From: CAWDMN01 sp963803155
Lineage (GTDB): Bacteria; Acidobacteriota; Terriglobia; Versatilivoradales; Versatilivoraceae
Reading direction: 5' to 3'
DNA: 64,000 nucleotides
Assembly: GCA_963803155.1 (NCBI GenBank)
Contig: CAWDMN010000030.1
Span: 4,978 to 68,977 of the forward strand
The notes beneath the pieces were generated by a model that was not told the origin of the DNA, ran no database searches, and saw only the letters and a list, made by a program, of their open reading frames with translations. The stretch's first letter is position 1, and the number at the start of each line of letters is the position of its first letter. The position numbers and the translations under genes were made by a program. Shown here piece by piece: positions 35,657 through 43,935 of this stretch.

Positions 35657-35781
35657 GAACCGCCGGTGTCGACGGCCTATTTTGAAGCATTCATGCTTAC
35701 CGCATTAGGGCAGAGCGGATAGAAGGGTCATGCGAGTCAGAAAAACCGCAGACGTGGCGCACCTTTTCCTTTCTTTTTTTT

Positions 35782-36042
35782 TGTAACCCTTCAGGGGGGA
35801 GGAACTGAACCCGAAGGATTCACAGCCAGTACCGGGGGTAAGGCCGTCAGCCCGCCACCCCCGGATATAGGCAATAATAGAAATGATCCCGGCAGTGGTC
35901 ACAGCTTGTAAAGGGGCTGCGATCCTTTCAGTGTCGGAATGGTTGGCTCTTTTGACCGGTAGTTGAGAGTGTGATCACCTTCGCACACTCAACCATATGC
36001 TAATCGCTGTGAACCCTTCGGGTTCCCCCCTGAACGGTTACA
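35782..36042. mobile_element. 261-bp MITE-like element with ~40-bp inverted ends and internal hairpins
   Basis: The left arm (35782-35826, starting TGTAACCCTTCAGGGGGG) is complementary to the right arm (36006-36042, ending CCCCCCTGAACGGTTACA), apart from a short insertion of about seven bases in the left arm and a few mismatches. The interior folds again: CCGGGGGT/ACCCCCGG around 35832-35863, and GTTGAG-GTGTG/CACACTCAAC around 35963-35996. No protein is encoded. No clear target duplication was found. The right end abuts the truncated IS110 gene exactly at its stop, as if the element inserted there. Confidence 0.65.
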
Positions 36043-36142
36043 TCTCTTCCCCTTTTTCATCAATCGTACAAAAATGACTGTACATGTCCCCCGCGTCGAT
36101 CCCGACTGTTCGCGGCATTTCCCCTTTACAATAATCCTTCAT
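36038..36142 (-). pseudogene. IS110-family transposase, N-terminal remnant
   Basis: A 34-residue fragment starting at ATG 36142 with AGGAGATT before it. It contains RTVGIDAGDMYSHFCTIDEK, the first DEDD-type catalytic strand found at the N-terminus of IS110 transposases (VGIDxGxxxSxxxxxDxxG). The frame ends at once in a TAA that is formed by the edge of the 261-bp element. The remaining ~300 residues are absent from the window, so it is a dead remnant. Confidence 0.6.
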
Positions 36143-36469
36143 GACGAATCTCCTTTTTCGGATTCCTGGCCCCTTTTGGAACAGCCGTCCTATATGACTT
36201 CTTGAGTTTTGCCTTCTCATATCAGCTGCAGTTCGCCTTGAAACAAGGCGTTCCCCCCAAGTAGGCCCATCAATCGTGGTGCCTAAAATCAGCCAGTCCG
36301 TGCTGCAATTTGAACAAATGACATCCCTGCTCGCAAATTTTCTCCACTCACCGCTATCAAACCCTCTGCCCTTTCCAGCCTCAGCCTTTTTCTTTCTAAT
36401 TGGCAAACATTAACTTAGCGGACATGTCCGATATAAAGGTAGAATCCATTTTGAATTGGAAGTCTCAAT

Positions 36470-36486
36470 TGGCACGGTATTTGCTT
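36470..36486 (+). promoter_or_regulatory. Sigma-54 (RpoN) promoter
   Basis: TGGCACGGTATTTGCTT matches the -24/-12 consensus TGGCACG-N4-TTGCW at every fixed position. It lies 46 bases upstream of the ATG of the YXWGXW-repeat gene. Transcription would require an RpoN-dependent activator (AAA+ enhancer-binding protein), none of which is encoded in this window. Confidence 0.8.
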
Positions 36487-36531
36487 TAAATGGAAGCGTA
36501 TCGGATTTTTTCGCAGCCTGAGGGGGCTTTC

Positions 36532-37524
36532 ATGACTCTGAGAAACCATTTCATAAGGAATTTTTATTTTCTAGGCGGATGTCTGCTTATTGCCTCGATT
36601 TTGTCCTTGTCGGGAACGGCATGGGGCGGCGTCAGCGTCTCCATCATTATTGCACCTCCGCCGCTGCCGGTTTATGAGCAGCCGCCCTGTCCGGATGAAG
36701 GCTACATTTGGACGCCGGGTTACTGGGCCTACGGCCATCACGGCTATTATTGGGTGCCGGGGACCTGGGTGCTGGCGCCGGAACCTGGTCTGCTTTGGAC
36801 GCCAGGGTATTGGGGCTGGAACAACGGGACCTATCTCTGGCATGCGGGCTATTGGGGACCGCATGTGGGATTCTATGGAGGAGTCAATTACGGTTTCGGC
36901 TACTTTGGGATAGGTTTCGTCGGAGGCCGCTGGCATGGCCGCGACTTCCATTACAACACCGGGGTCACGCGCGTAAATGTAACTCATGTACATAACACGT
37001 ACATCGAGAAGACCGTTATCAACAACACGACGGCGGTCAACGGCCACGGCGCGAGCTTTAACGGTCCCGGCGGTGTCGCCTGGCGGCCGTCGGAACGAGA
37101 GAGAATCGCCGACCGGGATCGGCATATGGCCCCTACAACCGTACAGGCCAGCCATGAACGCGGCGCAGGCATGGATCGGGCCAGTGTGGCTTCCGTAAAC
37201 CGCGGCAGGCCCGCCACTCCTGCCATCGACCGACCGATAGCCGAAAACCGGGAGCAGCATGTTGCGCCTGCTACCGTCCAGTCAAATCGTGAACGCGCTG
37301 CCCGCCTGGAGCGGGAGAACCGGCCCATAACGCGCCGGGAGGACAGGCAGGGACACTCCCAACCTGAGCGTGTCAACACGCCGCCCACGCGCGGCTCCAA
37401 TCGCGAGGCAACATCGTCCGTACGTGCGGCTTCTCCACAACGCGAAGCTCAGCATGGCAAGTCAGAGTCACATGCAGATCATCGCAAGTCAGACCCCCAT
37501 GCCCGGAACGATGATCGACGATAA
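36532..37524 (+). CDS. YXWGXW-repeat secreted/envelope protein
   Basis: A 330-residue protein with a signal peptide (MTLRNHFIRNFYFLGGCLLI...GTAWG). The ATG at 36532 follows GAGGGGG; a longer in-frame start is not supported. Residues ~30-115 hold aromatic repeats of the YXWGXW type (YIWTPGYWAYG, YYWVPGTWVL, LLWTPGYWGWNNG, YLWHAGYWGP). A Gly/Tyr-rich stretch and then a very basic, Arg/His/Glu-rich disordered tail of ~180 residues follow (ENREQHVAPATVQ, HADHRKSDPHARNDDRR). Such proteins are common in Acidobacteria and Proteobacteria, and their role is not established; association with the cell envelope or polymers is inferred. Expression seems to be under sigma-54 control. Confidence 0.8.
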   Translation: MTLRNHFIRNFYFLGGCLLIASILSLSGTAWGGVSVSIIIAPPPLPVYEQPPCPDEGYIWTPGYWAYGHHGYYWVPGTWVLAPEPGLLWTPGYWGWNNGTYLWHAGYWGPHVGFYGGVNYGFGYFGIGFVGGRWHGRDFHYNTGVTRVNVTHVHNTYIEKTVINNTTAVNGHGASFNGPGGVAWRPSERERIADRDRHMAPTTVQASHERGAGMDRASVASVNRGRPATPAIDRPIAENREQHVAPATVQSNRERAARLERENRPITRREDRQGHSQPERVNTPPTRGSNREATSSVRAASPQREAQHGKSESHADHRKSDPHARNDDRR

Positions 37525-38021
37525 GGCCATGCCGCAAAGGGCGTTCAACGGCGCACACAATCAAAACGAGCCTTCCATATTGGAAAGGCTCAGGGGTTTC
37601 CCGTCCACATGGCCCAATTATCCGGCCCCGATTGCGTTCGGATGAGTTCCCCGCGCCTTTAATCCCCTCTCTCTCCTTTGTCTGGTTCTCTCGAATCATC
37701 CGGGTTTTTGGCTTCTTTCATTTCATCGGAGAAATTCCGGATCAAGCCGACCTATCCTTCCAACCGCAAATCTCCCGCATGCATGTCCTCCAGAAGATTG
37801 TCGACCGCTTAAGTTCTCTTCATATCGGGACCCACAACCATACGGCCATTAATTTCATGGATGGCGTCAAGATAATCCTCTCATGCGAAGAGGCAGCGTT
37901 TACAGGATCTTTTTGATGAACCTGTACTCTAAACCACCTTTTACAGGGAGAAAGATCTTGACATCCACATTCTCAATGGCCGATTATACTTTATTGTTAA
38001 ACGATGACAGGGATATTTTCT
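37525..38021. other. Spacer before the GntR gene
   Basis: About 500 bases. The right end has the promoter and operator of the next gene (37958-38005). A minus-strand stretch around 37770-37880 reads like a piece of protein (DAIHEINGRMVVGPDMKRT) but is broken by stops and could not be identified. Confidence 0.4.
37958..38005 (+). promoter_or_regulatory. Promoter and candidate FCD/GntR operator
   Basis: TTGACA at 37958-37963 with GATTAT 18 bases on (or TATACT slightly further) forms a promoter. Just downstream, ATTGTTAAACGAT (37993-38005) is a 13-base dyad of the form ATYGTTWAACRAT. Similar half-sites (ATTGTTAG, ATCGTTAA) occur in front of the paralogous regulator at 49871-50569. Autoregulation, or mutual regulation, is inferred. 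Confidence 0.5.
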
Positions 38022-38693
38022 ATGATCGAATTGCCCAGCTTGTCGGCCATTGAGCGGCCTTCCCTAAAAGATGCGGCGGTCCAGCAGATTCGAGTTGCGA
38101 TCTCGCGAGGAGAGCTGAAACCTGGAGAACGCATTACCGAGCTCGGTTTGGCAAAAAGCCTGGGAGTGGGGCAAGCCACGATTCGCGAGGCGTTGATTGA
38201 TCTGGAACATCAGGGATTCATCCAGCGCCGAGGGGTTCGCAAAACTTATGTAACTGCCTTGACCCGCCAGGATGTTCTTGAGATTTACCAGATCCGGCGG
38301 CAATTGGAGGAGCTGGCGCTGGACCTTCTGGCGGAGGCCAAAGCCCGCCAGTTGCCGGCCTGCGAGCAGGCTTGCCAGCGGATGATGGCCGCTGCCGGGG
38401 CCAACGACTTGCTTCAATTCTGCGATGCCGATCTCCATTTTCACATCGGACTCTGGCAGGCGACCGGCAACCGTCTTCTCGCTGAGATCTTGGAAAAGGT
38501 GGCCAATCGCCTCTTCGCTTACGACGTGAGTCAGCCGGAAAGTTTTAATCCGGCCAAGTTGAAAAGGATAGCCCGGGAGCATTCTGATTTATTGCGCCTC
38601 TTATCGGTGGGCGAGTACAAGGCGGTCCGGAAGCTGATGCAGAAATCAATGCAAGAAGCTCTGCAGGAAGACTCACTTATCCCGCAGGAATAA
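38022..38693 (+). CDS. GntR-family regulator, FCD (FadR) subfamily
   Basis: A 223-residue repressor or activator. The N-terminal winged helix has SLKDAAVQQIRVAISRGELK and the recognition helix GVGQATIREALIDLEHQG. The C-terminal all-helical FCD domain (from ~residue 80) has metal-ligand residues typical of the group: Asp and His in DADLHFHIGLW and His in AREHSDLL. FCD regulators usually respond to organic acids or sugar acids. The ATG at 38022 is preferred to one six codons upstream, because the operator covers the latter and AGGGAT precedes the former. It is clearly paralogous to the protein at 49871-50569. It faces the glycosidase-like gene at 38815 in convergent orientation. Confidence 0.88.
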   Translation: MIELPSLSAIERPSLKDAAVQQIRVAISRGELKPGERITELGLAKSLGVGQATIREALIDLEHQGFIQRRGVRKTYVTALTRQDVLEIYQIRRQLEELALDLLAEAKARQLPACEQACQRMMAAAGANDLLQFCDADLHFHIGLWQATGNRLLAEILEKVANRLFAYDVSQPESFNPAKLKRIAREHSDLLRLLSVGEYKAVRKLMQKSMQEALQEDSLIPQE

Positions 38694-38754
38694 GCTTGTC
38701 TTAAAACTGAAGCGAAAATGTGGACACGAGCTAGCCCCCGCTCCGGGGCCAGAG

Positions 38755-38779
38755 CCTCCGGCCACTAGCAGGCCGGAGG
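38755..38779. terminator. Hairpin between convergent genes
   Basis: CCTCCGGCC and GGCCGGAGG form a perfect 9-base stem with a 7-base loop, and partial pairing continues outward (AG/CT). It sits midway between the GntR stop (38693) and the stop of the minus-strand gene (38815), so it may serve both directions. No T-run follows. Confidence 0.5.
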
Positions 38780-38814
38780 GCTGCTCCACGGATAAATGAA
38801 TTTTTAAATGAACC

Positions 38815-41148
38815 CTATTTTTTGGTTGGAGAACGGCGAACTGCTGCTTCCAGCCCGTCATCGGGACCGGACGCCAGCAGGATTACGCTGGCTTTCCCAT
38901 GCCGTGACAGGATGATTTTGAGAGTATCCCCGTTCCTTTCCGGCTTCGTGGTGAGTGTATCGCCCAAATCGATGGAAGATATATATATCTTGTTTAACCT
39001 GTCAGCATCCGGAAGCCGGCAGATCACTTGCAGATTACGGTCAAAGCCCTCCGCCTGGCGCAGAGAACGCCAGGCAGATACGACGGTGACCATAACGCTG
39101 CCATCTTTTAGCCGAAAAATGTTCCCATCGGTGTAACGGGGCAGTTCTAAAGCTCTCGGATGGTAAATCCACTGTTTGCCCCTGAACCGTTCGATGAAGG
39201 GACGGTATGCTTCGGCCAGCTTTTCATTGAGGGCAAGCTGGGTGGAAGATAAAGAGTTCCCTTTCTCATCCCGCCTGCTCAAATCCGAATAAAAAAGGCC
39301 ATAGCGGAGGCAAGTCAGCAGCAACCTTTCTGCATGCATGCCCGATTGGCCATCAAAAACCATGACATGGCGGTTTAGCCCGAGGTAACTCTGCGCCGCA
39401 ATCCAGGCTGGGTTATCCTCGTTAGGGGCGTCCTCTTTGGCCATGATGCCATCCAAGCCCTTGCAACTGCGGACAGTCACCGGCTTATTCGCCGTCACGC
39501 ACATCTTATGGCCGCGCAAAAGGGGGCGGATGTATTCCTCCATCAGGCGCTGATACATGAATTCCGGATAGTAGGCCGGCTTGTTATTGACCATGGTGAT
39601 CCCGTCGTCATGGGCAAAATCAAACAGGTAACCGCGCCCATAGACATCCCAAAAGAATCCAGCCGACTCGGGATACGCTTCAACCATTTGCTTCGCCTGA
39701 CGGATGACATGACCGCCAAACGGTGAACCGGGATCCGCATTCATCAACCAGCAGGCGCGCTTGTCGGGATATCTTTCCGCCCTGAAAGCACCCAAGGGCT
39801 CTCCGCCTTCGTCCTTGGCAATGCTTTCCGGAAATTCCTTTTCGGCGTACCAGCTTTCAGCCTCCGTGGTGTTGTAGTAGAGGAAAGTGCCGATGCCGAA
39901 ATCCCTGTTCCTGCGGGTGTGGGCGGCAATTTTCTCCCGCGTCAAGGTCGCGCCCTCGAGCGGATGGGATTCACATGTCCAATTGCGCAGATCCAAAGAA
40001 GGGATCATCAAACCGTACCAGGGAAAGTGTCCGTGCAACTCCTCCCACCTGGCTCCGCGCTGGCGGCGTCCGGCCAAGATGCGGCGCAGCTCAGATTCCT
40101 GGAAGGAATCTTTGGTCAACTCATAGCCTAGAGTGAACACCCCGTCCCAGGGATCGAAATCCGGTGATGGATCGAAATATTCGCGATATTTGGAATAAAA
40201 CCATCCCAAGGCGGGACGCCAATCGGCCGGATGCGCGGAAATCAGCAGACCGGTTTCTATCTCTTTCTTTTCGCGCAAACCGAGGTACTCTTGGCTGACC
40301 TGGAAGTAGGGCCGCTCGCGGGAAGGATAGCTGCGGGAATTCCAGTGAAAATCCGCTCCTGCTCCGGTGTTGTTCATGAATCGGGTCCGAACCGTGGGGA
40401 TCTCGAGGGGACAACTGAGAGCAAGCGCCCGCTCCCTTTCCTGAGAATAGAAAACCATCATCGGGATGCAGGTCCTCCAACGCCCTTCCCCCACTGGGCC
40501 GGAGGTGGATTGCCCATATTCAATGGCAAAAGGAAGGTAAGGCTTGTCGGAAAAAGGGGCATCGGAAATTGGAGCCCAACCGTTAAAATTCCCCAAGGGA
40601 AGCGGCATATACTGGATGACACGAACATTCCTCGGTGCGCCGGCCGTCTTCATGAGCTTCACATCCCAGCGCACATGGTCCGCGAAAATCCGGAACGATT
40701 CCTTCACCAAAAAATCGGCGTCGGGAAACTTCTTCTGAAAAGAGGCGGATATCGTCCCGGCAGATTCCTCGACCCGCCAGTTCTCTACCGTGGCATTGTC
40801 CGAGAGGTCTGAAAACTCTTGCCCCTTTAACTCATCAAAAAGGGTCACACCGCCCCTTCGATGACCGATCGGGAAACTCTTGGTCAAAGTAGCATCGTCA
40901 TCGCTGAAAGGGCTGACGGTCTGGTTACAATAATCTTCGCGGCTGATTCGATCCAGCAACCGATCCAGCGTCCCATGGGCCATGTCGATCCCGATTTCGA
41001 GCAGACCGTTCCCGCCCACCCACAATCCCCCTTCCTGGCGGGAATAAAGGCCCGGCTCACTTTCCGCCGCCCATAGAGGCATTCCGACGCCGCAAAAACC
41101 AAGCGATGCTGCCACGATTAGGGGATATAAGAATCTGTTCATTTTCAT
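38815..41148 (-). CDS. Secreted glycosidase-like TIM-barrel protein
   Basis: A 777-residue exported protein (signal peptide MKMNRFLYPLIVAASLGFCG...LWA). The N-terminal ~300 residues look like a beta-sandwich sugar-binding domain (GGLWVGGNGLLEIGIDMAHG). The central part has features of a TIM-barrel glycosidase: HGHFPWYGLMIPSLDLRNW, FGIGTFLYYNTTEAESWYAE, SAGFFWDVYGRGYLFDFAHD and CKGLDGIMAKEDAPNEDN, with Asp and Glu at strand ends as catalytic candidates. A small beta domain forms the C-terminus. I cannot fix the GH family; a GH36/GH101-like arrangement is conceivable. The ATG at 41148 is six bases after GAGG. It lies in the polysaccharide region on the same strand as the TonB receptor. Confidence 0.65.
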   Translation of the reverse strand: MKMNRFLYPLIVAASLGFCGVGMPLWAAESEPGLYSRQEGGLWVGGNGLLEIGIDMAHGTLDRLLDRISREDYCNQTVSPFSDDDATLTKSFPIGHRRGGVTLFDELKGQEFSDLSDNATVENWRVEESAGTISASFQKKFPDADFLVKESFRIFADHVRWDVKLMKTAGAPRNVRVIQYMPLPLGNFNGWAPISDAPFSDKPYLPFAIEYGQSTSGPVGEGRWRTCIPMMVFYSQERERALALSCPLEIPTVRTRFMNNTGAGADFHWNSRSYPSRERPYFQVSQEYLGLREKKEIETGLLISAHPADWRPALGWFYSKYREYFDPSPDFDPWDGVFTLGYELTKDSFQESELRRILAGRRQRGARWEELHGHFPWYGLMIPSLDLRNWTCESHPLEGATLTREKIAAHTRRNRDFGIGTFLYYNTTEAESWYAEKEFPESIAKDEGGEPLGAFRAERYPDKRACWLMNADPGSPFGGHVIRQAKQMVEAYPESAGFFWDVYGRGYLFDFAHDDGITMVNNKPAYYPEFMYQRLMEEYIRPLLRGHKMCVTANKPVTVRSCKGLDGIMAKEDAPNEDNPAWIAAQSYLGLNRHVMVFDGQSGMHAERLLLTCLRYGLFYSDLSRRDEKGNSLSSTQLALNEKLAEAYRPFIERFRGKQWIYHPRALELPRYTDGNIFRLKDGSVMVTVVSAWRSLRQAEGFDRNLQVICRLPDADRLNKIYISSIDLGDTLTTKPERNGDTLKIILSRHGKASVILLASGPDDGLEAAVRRSPTKK

Positions 41149-41221
41149 TTCCAACCTCTTCCAGTGGGGCAGGCATACGGCCTGCTAAGTGCGGGAACTC
41201 TGGCCTCGACGCCGGGCTAAT

Positions 41222-41309
41222 CGCTCGTTGACACTTCGCGCTTTTGGCCTGGCAATACCGAGCAACCAGGCAAAGCGAAAAAGCACAAAGCGGAAGCGAG
41301 TGATCAGGG
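41222..41309. repeat. Short dispersed repeats
   Basis: 41222-41248 repeats the 27-base motif of 4352-4378 in inverse orientation, and AAGCGAGTGATCAGGG (41294-41309) repeats 18153-18168. Together they fill much of the 230-base spacer and point to several families of small dispersed repeats in this genome. Confidence 0.5.
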
Positions 41310-41388
41310 TAGGGGCACAGTATCCTGCGCTCAAATTTCCTTGGACTCCGATCCGTGGGGAATCTTGAGGAAAGTTCGTCCCTATAAA

Positions 41389-43836
41389 CTATTCCCAGCG
41401 AAGCGCGGTCATGGGATCAAGCCGGCAGGCACGCCTGGCTGGAATCCAGGCCGAGCCAATTGTGAGAATGAACACAATCAGCAGGGTCAATCCGCACGAC
41501 CAGGGGTCCCAGGCACTGACCCCAAAAAATAGGTGTTCCGCCGCCCTCGCTGCGAGAAAGGCAAGCGGTAATCCGCAAAACACCCCTATTGCTGCTATTT
41601 TTGCGGTTTCCCCCAGAACCATGGCACGAATAACCCCCGGCTTGGCCCCCAATGCCAGGCGGATTCCCAACTCGCGGCGCCTTTTTTCCACCGAATAGGA
41701 AATGATCCCATAGATGCCGGTGGCAACCAGGACAAGAGCAAGGAATCCAAAAACGAGATTTAACCGGGACAATGTCAGCTCGGTGCGCAGGCTGTTGTTG
41801 ATGTTCGCATCCAATGTTGTCACCCGATCTATGTCCAACATCGGATCAACTTCTCGGCAGAGCTGCCTCAGCGACTTGATCAAAACGGCAGGAGGGATTG
41901 CCGTCCGGAGGGTCCAATAGAGAGCCACGCCACTATTGGGGCTGAGCAGAGGATACACGGTAGGGTGGGAGATTTCGCGGAGATTGCTCCATTTGGTGTC
42001 TTTCACAATCCCCACTACCTCCAGCGAATCCGCCGGATCAAATCGAGTCCCAAAGGACAGGAATTTTCCCAGCGGGTTTTGGCTAGGAAAGAGCAAGCGG
42101 ACGGCGGACTGGTCAAGAATCACCACACGGGGCGAGGGGCTGACGTCTTGATCCAGATAAGTCCTGCCCTGCAGCAGCCGGATTCCGCAGGCTTCAAAAT
42201 AGCCGGGTGTAACGTAATTCAGACGCGTCTCAATACTGTTCTCGCCAGTTTGGTTCGAACTCGAGGCGCGGTTGGTCTGAGTGCTGTGCTCAAGCCCGGC
42301 ATGGGAGGATATGCCTGCCGAAATGATTCCCGGCAAACCGTGCGTCTTTTCCCCCAGCGGTCCGGCAATTCTCATCAGACGTTTGAATCCATCCATGTTG
42401 TAATCGAGGGAGAAGTTGGCCACTAGCACATGGTCCGATTGGTAGCCGGAATCGACGGACTTGAGATGGTTGACCGTCCGCCAGAAAAGTACGGCGCCAG
42501 AAAGTAAAATCATGGAAAATCCCATTTGGAGGACTAGCAGCAGTTTTCCAAGACGTTGACGTTCCGGCCCGGAGCTGCTCCCGAAGGAATTCGCCTTCAA
42601 CGCGTTGCCCGGTTGGATTTGAGAGATTCGCAGGGCCGGGACTAGCCCCACCAGAAGGGTTGTCAAAAAGACGAAACCCGTGCAAAAACCGAGTAGCCTC
42701 CAGTCCAGGCTTCCCACCAGATGAATTGGATCTCCAGGGTCGGAAACCATCGCCACCAGGATTTTGCGCCCGAAAAGGGAGAGAGGAAGAGCGATCAATG
42801 CGCCTGGAAGGGCAAGCAACAGGCATTCGGTCAGGACCTGCCGGACAAGGCGAACCCGCCCGGCTCCCAGAGCCACGCGTACGCACATTTCCTTCTGGCG
42901 GGTAGAAGCCCGAGCCAGAAGGAGATTGGCCAGGTTCCCGCAGCCGATGACCAGCAAGAGGCCCACTACCCCCATCAGGACCATCAGCGGCTCAGAAAAA
43001 GATTCCTGCAAATAGTTCATTCCCTGGATTCCGCTGAGCACCCTCAGACGGTGTCTGGAGCCGGGAGGCACCGCTCGGCCATGGCGGGCCTGGGAAGCGA
43101 CAAATGAACTTTGTAACGCCTCTTCCGCCGTTTGGCGAGTCAGTGATGGAACCAGACGTCCCAGCGCCGTCAACCAGTGGTTGCCTGGCTCCTCCAGCCA
43201 TAGGAATCCGGGGGACAATAACGGCTGCAAGTGCATAGGGAGGAAAATGTCGGGAGATTTTCCCAACACATCCCCCGAAAATTTTTTGGGCGTCACACCC
43301 ACCACGGTCATGTCGATCTTGTTTATCGTGATCAGCGAGCCTAGTACCGCGGGATCCCGCTGAAAAACTCTCCCCCAGAATCCATCGCTTATGACACACA
43401 CAGGCTCACGATTGTCAGCATGAAAGAATCGTCCCTTGGCTGGGGAAAGTCCCAGCACATCAAAATAATTGGGGGTGACCAGCTGGCCGAGAAACCTCCC
43501 GGCCAAATCCCCCGCACCCGTCCTCACTTGCAGCGACGGAAGTTCTCCGGAGGCACAGAGCGATTCAAATACGTCACTTCGTTGAGCGATGTCAGCGAAC
43601 AACGGGTAGCTGAGAGACCTCTGGTCGTCAGGACCGGCATCATGGCGAAGCAAGACCAATTTTTCAGGCTGCCTGACGGGAAGCGGCTTCCATAACACTG
43701 CGTCCAACACGGATAGGACGGCCGTGTTGGCGCCGATGCAGAGGGAGAGAGAGAGAAGAGCCGCCGCCAAGAACCCCCGGTTGCGGGAGAGCATCCTGAC
43801 GCCATAGCGAAGATCTTGAATGAATTCAAATCTCAT
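41389..43836 (-). CDS. ADOP-type duplicated ABC transporter permease
   Basis: An 815-residue membrane protein of the acidobacterial duplicated orphan permease class: a MacB-like periplasmic core plus FtsX domain, repeated twice. It shows the diagnostic N-terminus DLRYGVRMLSRNRGF with the first helix GANTAVLSVLDAVLW. The first FtsX domain includes GCGNLANLLLARASTRQKEM...VRVALGAGR, and the second repeats VEKRRRELGIRLALGAKPG near the C-terminus. No ATPase partner gene is adjacent, consistent with orphan. The ATG at 43836 is preferred over an upstream extension because of the GGGGTGG before it. The substrate is unknown; MacB relatives move peptides or lipids, or drive mechanotransmission. The family is strongly enriched in Acidobacteriota. 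Confidence 0.9.
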   Translation of the reverse strand: MRFEFIQDLRYGVRMLSRNRGFLAAALLSLSLCIGANTAVLSVLDAVLWKPLPVRQPEKLVLLRHDAGPDDQRSLSYPLFADIAQRSDVFESLCASGELPSLQVRTGAGDLAGRFLGQLVTPNYFDVLGLSPAKGRFFHADNREPVCVISDGFWGRVFQRDPAVLGSLITINKIDMTVVGVTPKKFSGDVLGKSPDIFLPMHLQPLLSPGFLWLEEPGNHWLTALGRLVPSLTRQTAEEALQSSFVASQARHGRAVPPGSRHRLRVLSGIQGMNYLQESFSEPLMVLMGVVGLLLVIGCGNLANLLLARASTRQKEMCVRVALGAGRVRLVRQVLTECLLLALPGALIALPLSLFGRKILVAMVSDPGDPIHLVGSLDWRLLGFCTGFVFLTTLLVGLVPALRISQIQPGNALKANSFGSSSGPERQRLGKLLLVLQMGFSMILLSGAVLFWRTVNHLKSVDSGYQSDHVLVANFSLDYNMDGFKRLMRIAGPLGEKTHGLPGIISAGISSHAGLEHSTQTNRASSSNQTGENSIETRLNYVTPGYFEACGIRLLQGRTYLDQDVSPSPRVVILDQSAVRLLFPSQNPLGKFLSFGTRFDPADSLEVVGIVKDTKWSNLREISHPTVYPLLSPNSGVALYWTLRTAIPPAVLIKSLRQLCREVDPMLDIDRVTTLDANINNSLRTELTLSRLNLVFGFLALVLVATGIYGIISYSVEKRRRELGIRLALGAKPGVIRAMVLGETAKIAAIGVFCGLPLAFLAARAAEHLFFGVSAWDPWSCGLTLLIVFILTIGSAWIPARRACRLDPMTALRWE

Positions 43837-43935
43837 TTTCCACCCCTTGGCCGATTTTGGGAGAAGACCGCATTCGTTGGAATTCCCAAAGTCTTGATAC
43901 GCATTCCTCTCCAAAAATGTTCATCCCAGTTGTTG

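Larger units (their letters stand above)
35657..36531. other. Spacer with mobile-element debris
   Basis: About 875 bases between pgi and the YXWGXW gene. Contents: a 261-bp inverted-repeat element (35782-36042), a 34-codon IS110 transposase start fragment (36038-36142) and a sigma-54 promoter (36470-36485). The 300 bases upstream of the IS110 start (36143-36440) could be the left non-coding end of the IS110 element. Confidence 0.5.

Noticed and set aside
36143..36406. Open frame extending the IS110 fragment upstream to about 120 residues, with a CxxC pair.
   Set aside because: The ribosome binding site and IS110 homology both point to the internal ATG at 36142; the extension lies in what should be the non-coding end of the element.
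37720..37916. Minus-strand stretch reading like the end of a conserved enzyme (DAIHEINGRMVVGPDMKRT), considered as a quinolinate-synthase-like remnant.
   Set aside because: It is broken by in-frame stops and the resemblance is only to a few loosely conserved positions; no diagnostic motif is present.
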